This document shows positions 59,957 to 64,000 of a DNA stretch of 64,000 nt, piece after piece. The position numbers and the translations under genes are program-made. Every line of letters begins with the position of its first letter. Positions within the stretch are counted from its first letter, which is position 1. A model generated the notes under the pieces. That model saw only the letters and a list, made by a program, of their open reading frames with translations. It made no database searches and had not been told where the DNA came from. The DNA comes from Kitasatospora sp. NA04385 (GTDB taxonomy: Bacteria > Actinomycetota > Actinomycetes > Streptomycetales > Streptomycetaceae): the NCBI RefSeq assembly GCF_013364235.1, contig NZ_CP054919.1, positions 5,839,156 to 5,903,155 on the forward strand. Reading direction: 5' to 3'.

Positions 59957-60874
59957 ATGACAACCGCGATCTCGGTGTCCGGCCTGGTGAAGACCTTCGG
60001 CCGCACCCGCGCCCTGGACGGCTTGGACCTCACGGTCGAGCAGGGCGAGGTCCACGGGTTCCTGGGGCCCAACGGCTCCGGCAAGTCCACCACCATCCGC
60101 GTCCTGCTCGGCCTGCTGCGCGCCGACTCCGGCAGCGCCGCCCTGCTCGGCGGCGACCCCTGGCGGGACGCGGTGCCGCTGCACCGCCGGCTCGCCTACG
60201 TCCCCGGCGACGTGACGCTGTGGCGCAACCTCTCCGGCGGGGAGGCGATCGACCTGCTCGGGCGGCTGCGCGGCGGACTGGACCCGGCCCGCCGGACGGC
60301 CCTGCTGGAGCGCTTCGAACTCGACCCGACCAAGAAGGGCCGCACCTACTCCAAGGGCAACCGGCAGAAGGTCGCCCTGGTCGCCGCGTTCGCCTCCGAC
60401 GTGGACCTGCTGATCCTGGACGAGCCGACCTCCGGACTGGACCCGCTGATGGAGGAGGTGTTCCGCGGGTGCGTCGCCGAGGCCCGCGACCGGGGCGCCA
60501 CCGTGCTGCTCTCCAGCCACATCCTGTCCGAGGTGGAGGCCCTGTGCGACCGGGTCTCGATCATCCGGGCCGGCCGCACCGTCGAGACCGGCACCCTCGC
60601 CGACCTGCGCCACCTCACCCGCACCTCGATCGACGCCGAACTCACCGGACCCCCGCCCCGCCCCGGCTACGTCCACGACCTGGCCGTCGACGGCCACCGG
60701 CTGCGCTGCCAGGTCGACACCGACCGGCTCGGCGACCTGCTCACCGAACTCAACGCCGCCGGCCTGCGCACCCTGACCAGCCGCCCGCCCACCCTGGAGG
60801 AGCTCTTCCTCCGGCACTACGCGAGCGACGGCGGCGCCGGAGCCGGCGAAGCGTCGGCGGCGGTCGCCCGATGA
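59957..60874 (+). CDS. ABC exporter ATPase (polyketide-antibiotic type)
   Basis: A 305-aa ATPase with Walker A GPNGSGKST (37-45), Walker B LLILDEPTSGLD and the His switch LLSSHILSEVEAL. The signature reads YSKGNRQKV in place of LSGGQ, as in the antibiotic-export subgroup of ABC-2 systems (TnrB/DrrA-like). The C-terminal domain ends PPTLEELFLRHYA. It starts from a leaderless promoter and overlaps the permease start by ATGA. Confidence 0.92.
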   Translation: MTTAISVSGLVKTFGRTRALDGLDLTVEQGEVHGFLGPNGSGKSTTIRVLLGLLRADSGSAALLGGDPWRDAVPLHRRLAYVPGDVTLWRNLSGGEAIDLLGRLRGGLDPARRTALLERFELDPTKKGRTYSKGNRQKVALVAAFASDVDLLILDEPTSGLDPLMEEVFRGCVAEARDRGATVLLSSHILSEVEALCDRVSIIRAGRTVETGTLADLRHLTRTSIDAELTGPPPRPGYVHDLAVDGHRLRCQVDTDRLGDLLTELNAAGLRTLTSRPPTLEELFLRHYASDGGAGAGEASAAVAR

Positions 60875-62526
60875 GCAGCCAGGCCCTGTCCGCCCCGCAG
60901 GCCCCCGCGGCCGCGCCCGCCCCCGGCCGCCAGGATCTGGCGGGCCTCGGCGTCCTCTACCGCCTCGCGCTGCGCCGCGACCGGATCGCCCTGCCGGTGT
61001 GGCTGTACGTCGGCACCGGCATGGTCGCCTCCACCGTCTTCTCCTTCCGCAAGCTGTACGGCGACGAAGCCTCCCGCCGGACGTTCGCGGCCGGTGTCGA
61101 CGGCAACGGCTCGCTGCGCGCCCTGTACGGCCCGATCTTCGACGGCTCCACCACCGGCGGGCTGACCGCGTGGCGGATGGGCGTGTTCGGGGCGGTGCTG
61201 GCCGCCCTGATGTCGACCCTGCTGGTCGTCCGGCACACCCGGGCCGAGGAGGAGGACGGCCGCCTGGAGTTGATCGGCGCGGGCGCCGTCGGCCGCCGGG
61301 CCCCGCTGACCGCCGCCCTCGCCGCCGCGCTCACCGCCAACGCCGCGCTGGCCGCGCTGATCGCCGCCGCACTGCTGGCGGCCGGTCAGGACGCCGCCGG
61401 CGCGCTCGCCTTCGGCCTCGCGCTCGGCACCGCCGGGCTGTTCTTCGCCGCGCTGGCCGCCGTCACCGCCCAGCTCGCCGAGACCGGCCGGGCCGCCAAC
61501 GGCCTGGCCGGCGCGGCGATCGGCACCGCCTTCGTGCTGCGCGCGATCGGCGACTCGGGCGCCGGCACCGGCTGGGTCTCCTGGCTGTCCCCGCTCGGCT
61601 GGTCCGAGCAGGTCCGCGCGTTCGCCGGGAACCGCTGGTGGGTGCTGCTGCTCCCGCTGGCCGGCGCCGCCCTGCTCACCGCGCTGGCCCGCACCCTGGT
61701 CGGACGCCGCGACCTGGGCGCCGGGCTGCTCCCGCAGCGCCCCGGCCCGGCCGCCGCCGCCCCCGGCCTGGCGAGCGCCGCCGCGCTGGCCCGCCGCCTG
61801 CAGCGCGGCCCGCTGCTCGGCTGGACGCTGGCCCTCGCGGTCGGCGGCGCCGTGTTCGGCGGCGTCGCCAAGGGCGTGGTCGACCTGATCGGCGACAACC
61901 GGCAGATGGCCGAGGTCCTGGCCCGGATGGGCGGGCAGCAGGGCGTGCTGGACGCCTACCTGTCCAGCATCGCCAACGTGCTCGGCATGGTCGCCGCCGT
62001 GTACGCCGTCCAGGCGGTGCTGCGGATGCGCGCCGAGGAGGTCTCCGGCCGGGCCGAACCCGTGCTGGCGGGCGCGGTCTCCCGGCTGCGCTGGGCCGCC
62101 GGGCACCTGCTCTTCCCGCTGCTGGGCACCGCCCTGCTGCTGGCCGCCGCCGGCGTCACCGCGGGCCTGGCCGAGGGCCTGGCGCTGGGCCAGGGCGGCG
62201 GGACGGCGGTCGGCCGGATGCTCGGCGCGACGCTCGTCCAGCTCCCCGCGGTCTGGCTGACCGCGGCCGTCGCCCTCGCCGGGTACGGCCTGCTGCCGCA
62301 CTGGGCGGCGGCCGGCTGGGCGGGGTTCGGCGCGTTCGTGCTGATCTCCTGGCTCGGCCCGATCGTGCAGCTCCCGCAGGCCGTCCTCGACCTCTCCCCG
62401 TTCAGCCACCTCCCGCACCTGCCCGGCGGGCAGCTCACGGCGGCCCCGCTGCTGTGGATCACCGCCCTGACCGCGCTCACCACCGCCGCCGCCCTGGCCG
62501 GGCTGCGCCGCCGCGACCTGGGCTGA
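60871..62526 (+). CDS. ABC exporter permease (polyketide-antibiotic type)
   Basis: A 551-aa membrane protein with about 12 helices in two halves (VWLYVGTGMVASTVFSFRKLY opens the first, LGWTLALAVGGAVFGGVAKGVVDLI the second). This is the large, double-length permease paired with YSKGN-type ATPases in tetronasin-type resistance systems. Sequences such as EEEDGRLELIGAGAVGRRAPL are family-like. Probably drug or lipid export under control of the adjacent MarR-like protein. Confidence 0.9.
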   Translation: MSSQALSAPQAPAAAPAPGRQDLAGLGVLYRLALRRDRIALPVWLYVGTGMVASTVFSFRKLYGDEASRRTFAAGVDGNGSLRALYGPIFDGSTTGGLTAWRMGVFGAVLAALMSTLLVVRHTRAEEEDGRLELIGAGAVGRRAPLTAALAAALTANAALAALIAAALLAAGQDAAGALAFGLALGTAGLFFAALAAVTAQLAETGRAANGLAGAAIGTAFVLRAIGDSGAGTGWVSWLSPLGWSEQVRAFAGNRWWVLLLPLAGAALLTALARTLVGRRDLGAGLLPQRPGPAAAAPGLASAAALARRLQRGPLLGWTLALAVGGAVFGGVAKGVVDLIGDNRQMAEVLARMGGQQGVLDAYLSSIANVLGMVAAVYAVQAVLRMRAEEVSGRAEPVLAGAVSRLRWAAGHLLFPLLGTALLLAAAGVTAGLAEGLALGQGGGTAVGRMLGATLVQLPAVWLTAAVALAGYGLLPHWAAAGWAGFGAFVLISWLGPIVQLPQAVLDLSPFSHLPHLPGGQLTAAPLLWITALTALTTAAALAGLRRRDLG

Positions 62527-62540
62527 GCCCGGGCCGCCCG

Positions 62541-62556
62541 GGCCCGGCGCCGGGCC
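62541..62556. terminator. GC palindrome between convergent genes
   Basis: GGCCCGGCGCCGGGCC is a perfect 16-bp palindrome in the 74-base gap between the exporter permease stop and the convergent peptidase stop. It can fold only with a tight loop, so terminator function is uncertain. Confidence 0.35.
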
Positions 62557-62600
62557 ACCCGCCGCGCCGGGCACCCGGCGCCCCGCACGCAGCACGGGCC

Positions 62601-64000
62601 TCACCCGGCCTTCGGACAGAACGCGTCCCGCGCGGGGCGGCGGCCGGTGGCCAGGAACTCCGTCACCAGCGCGTCGCCGCAGGCGTTCCCGTTCGCCAGG
62701 TAGGCGTCGTGGCCGCCGGAGTCGACCGCCACCATCCGGGCCCGGTCGCCGAAGGCGGCGCGCATCTTCAGCGCACCGGAGTAGGGGGTGGCCGGATCCC
62801 GGAGGTTCTGTACCAGCAGGACGTTCGACGGCCCGGCGGAGCCGACCCGCACCGGCGGCTCGGCGGGCCGCCAGGGCCAGAACGCGCAGGGCGTCACGTT
62901 CACCGGCATGCCCGCGGTGAGCGGGTGCGCGGCCCGGTCGGCGGCCACCGCCGGGGCGTACGAGCCCGGGTCGCGCGGCCAGGACACGTCGTTGCACAGG
63001 GTGGCGAGGGAGACCGAGGTGCCGTTGCGCACCGCGGCCTCCGGCACGGCGCCCGGGACGGGCAGCGGCCGGCTGCCCCGGGCGGCCTGGACCAGTTCGG
63101 CGAGCCGGGGGAACCCGGCGTCCGCGTACAGGTTCTCCAGCATCGCCGAACGCAGCGCGTTGCCGTCCAACCGCTCCGGGTTGGCGCCCGGCCAGGGCAG
63201 CGGTGCGTCGTCCAACTGCCGGGCGGTGGCCAGGTAGGCGGCGCGGACCTGCTCCGGGGTGTCGCCGAGCCGGTACTCGCCCGCGGCGGGGGAGGCCGCC
63301 CAGGCCGCGAAGTCCGGGAAGCGGTCCGCCACGCCGGTGGCGTAGTTGGCGAGCCAGCCGCGCTCCACCCTGGTCGGGTCCGGGTCGTCGTTGCTGTCCA
63401 GCAGGACCCGGTCGGTGCGGTCGGCGAACAGCGTGGCGTACACGGCGCCCGCGTAGGTGCCGTAGGAGACCCCCCACAGCGAGATCCGGCGCTCGCCGAG
63501 GGCCTGGCGGATCCGGTCGACGTCCCGGGCCTCGTTGCGGGTGCTGATGCTGCGCACGAGCTCCCCGCCGTCGGCCGCGCAGGCCGCGGCCATCCGCCGG
63601 GCGGTGGCCAGGTTGGCGTCGATCCCGCCGTCGGGCGCGGGCCAGGGCAGGGTGTGGCTGTGCGCCAGGTCGGCGTGGTCGAAGCCGCAGTCGAGCGGGG
63701 TGGAGCGGCCCACCCCGCGCGGGTCGAAGCCGATCAGGTCGTACCTGTCGAGTACCGAACGGGGGAGGCGTTCCACCGCGCCGGCGGGCCCGTTCAGGCC
63801 GGAGCCGCCGGGGCCGCCCGGTATCAGCACCAGCACCCCACGCCGCAGTTCGGGCCGGGCGGTGGAGATCCGGGAGACCGCGAGGGAGATCGACGGCCCG
63901 CCGGGCCGCGCGTAGTCGAGCGGGACGGCGAGCTCGGCGCACTGCTGCCGGGCGTCGGGCGTGCCGGCCGGGCACGCGCCCCAGGCCAGGCGGTCGGCGG
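62601..64000 (-). CDS. TAP-family alpha/beta-hydrolase peptidase (partial)
   Basis: The frame is open to the window edge, giving at least 466 residues; the N-terminus, probably with an export signal, is outside. The sequence ACPAGTPDARQQCAELAVPLDYARPGG is the usual entry of tripeptidyl aminopeptidase-like enzymes. IPGGPGGSG forms the oxyanion region, the nucleophile Ser is in GVSYGTYAG, and the C-terminal TAP domain carries LRDPATPYSGALKMRAAF and the catalytic His in DSGGHDAYLANG. It cleaves N-terminal di- or tripeptides, probably outside the cell. Confidence 0.85.
   Translation of the reverse strand, partial: ADRLAWGACPAGTPDARQQCAELAVPLDYARPGGPSISLAVSRISTARPELRRGVLVLIPGGPGGSGLNGPAGAVERLPRSVLDRYDLIGFDPRGVGRSTPLDCGFDHADLAHSHTLPWPAPDGGIDANLATARRMAAACAADGGELVRSISTRNEARDVDRIRQALGERRISLWGVSYGTYAGAVYATLFADRTDRVLLDSNDDPDPTRVERGWLANYATGVADRFPDFAAWAASPAAGEYRLGDTPEQVRAAYLATARQLDDAPLPWPGANPERLDGNALRSAMLENLYADAGFPRLAELVQAARGSRPLPVPGAVPEAAVRNGTSVSLATLCNDVSWPRDPGSYAPAVAADRAAHPLTAGMPVNVTPCAFWPWRPAEPPVRVGSAGPSNVLLVQNLRDPATPYSGALKMRAAFGDRARMVAVDSGGHDAYLANGNACGDALVTEFLATGRRPARDAFCPKAG

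Noticed and set aside
60817..62588. Upstream extension of a minus-strand frame opposite the ABC exporter permease
   Set aside because: Shadow of the permease gene; only the part from 62601 onward is a real gene, in another frame, and it encodes the peptidase.

Overview
The window is about 64 kb of very high-GC DNA with strong G/C preference at third codon positions, many GTG starts, and promoters whose -10 box lies 6-7 bases before the ATG. It carries an SsgA-family sporulation protein, an SCO1860-like sortase-anchored protein, GlnII with GlnR boxes, a double TerD-domain protein and a regulator joining HTH, PP2C and ATPase domains. This set points to a filamentous actinomycete of the Streptomyces/Kitasatospora type. 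I see no rRNA, tRNA, CRISPR array, intact insertion sequence or phage; it reads as chromosomal DNA.

Layout. 0-5 kb: end of an unknown gene, a 28-bp tandem repeat, an MFS exporter and two uncharacterised genes. 5.2-6.9 kb: a Tat-exported PhoX-type phosphatase behind a candidate PHO box. 6.9-11.5 kb: proline catabolism (PucR-type regulator divergent from pruA and proline dehydrogenase). 11.5-15.6 kb: a Nudix gene cut by an IS5-like transposase remnant, a HAD protein, and an XRE regulator followed by an exact 19-bp palindrome and three tiny overlapping genes. 15.5-18.7 kb: TerD-domain protein with three uncharacterised genes. 18.8-27.5 kb: aminopeptidase N, SsgA-like protein, GAF regulator, BlaI plus a frameshifted M56 peptidase, PAP2 phosphatase and a flavin-type protein.

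27.5-44.4 kb holds the most interesting content, a dispersed phosphonate-use system. It comprises (i) an FAD oxidoreductase and a phosphonatase-like hydrolase, (ii) a four-gene ABC importer divergent from a GntR/UTRA regulator, and (iii) one gene fusing a gamma-butyrobetaine-hydroxylase-like oxygenase to a PhnZ/TmpB-like HD oxygenase. A class V aminotransferase lies just beyond. The same operator (AAGTTGKCCAGCCAACTT type) precedes all three units, so the GntR protein probably controls them together. The inferred scheme is import of an aminophosphonate, then two alternative C-P cleavage routes: oxidation to phosphonoacetaldehyde plus hydrolysis, or hydroxylation plus oxidative cleavage by the fusion. 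A weaker match to the operator lies before a secreted phosphoesterase at 55 kb.

44.5-64 kb: amidohydrolase, uracil-DNA glycosylase, the LAxTG surface protein, glutamine synthetase II, GNAT, CAAX-type protease, HAD and MOSC genes, a frameshifted CobE-CobC-type cobalamin gene, a secreted phosphoesterase/MFS/TolB-like trio, a MarR-like regulator with an ABC-2 exporter, and a TAP-family peptidase running off the edge. Several genes (M56, DUF6584-like, cobC) carry 1-base frameshifts at GC-rich runs; decay and assembly error cannot be told apart from the sequence alone.
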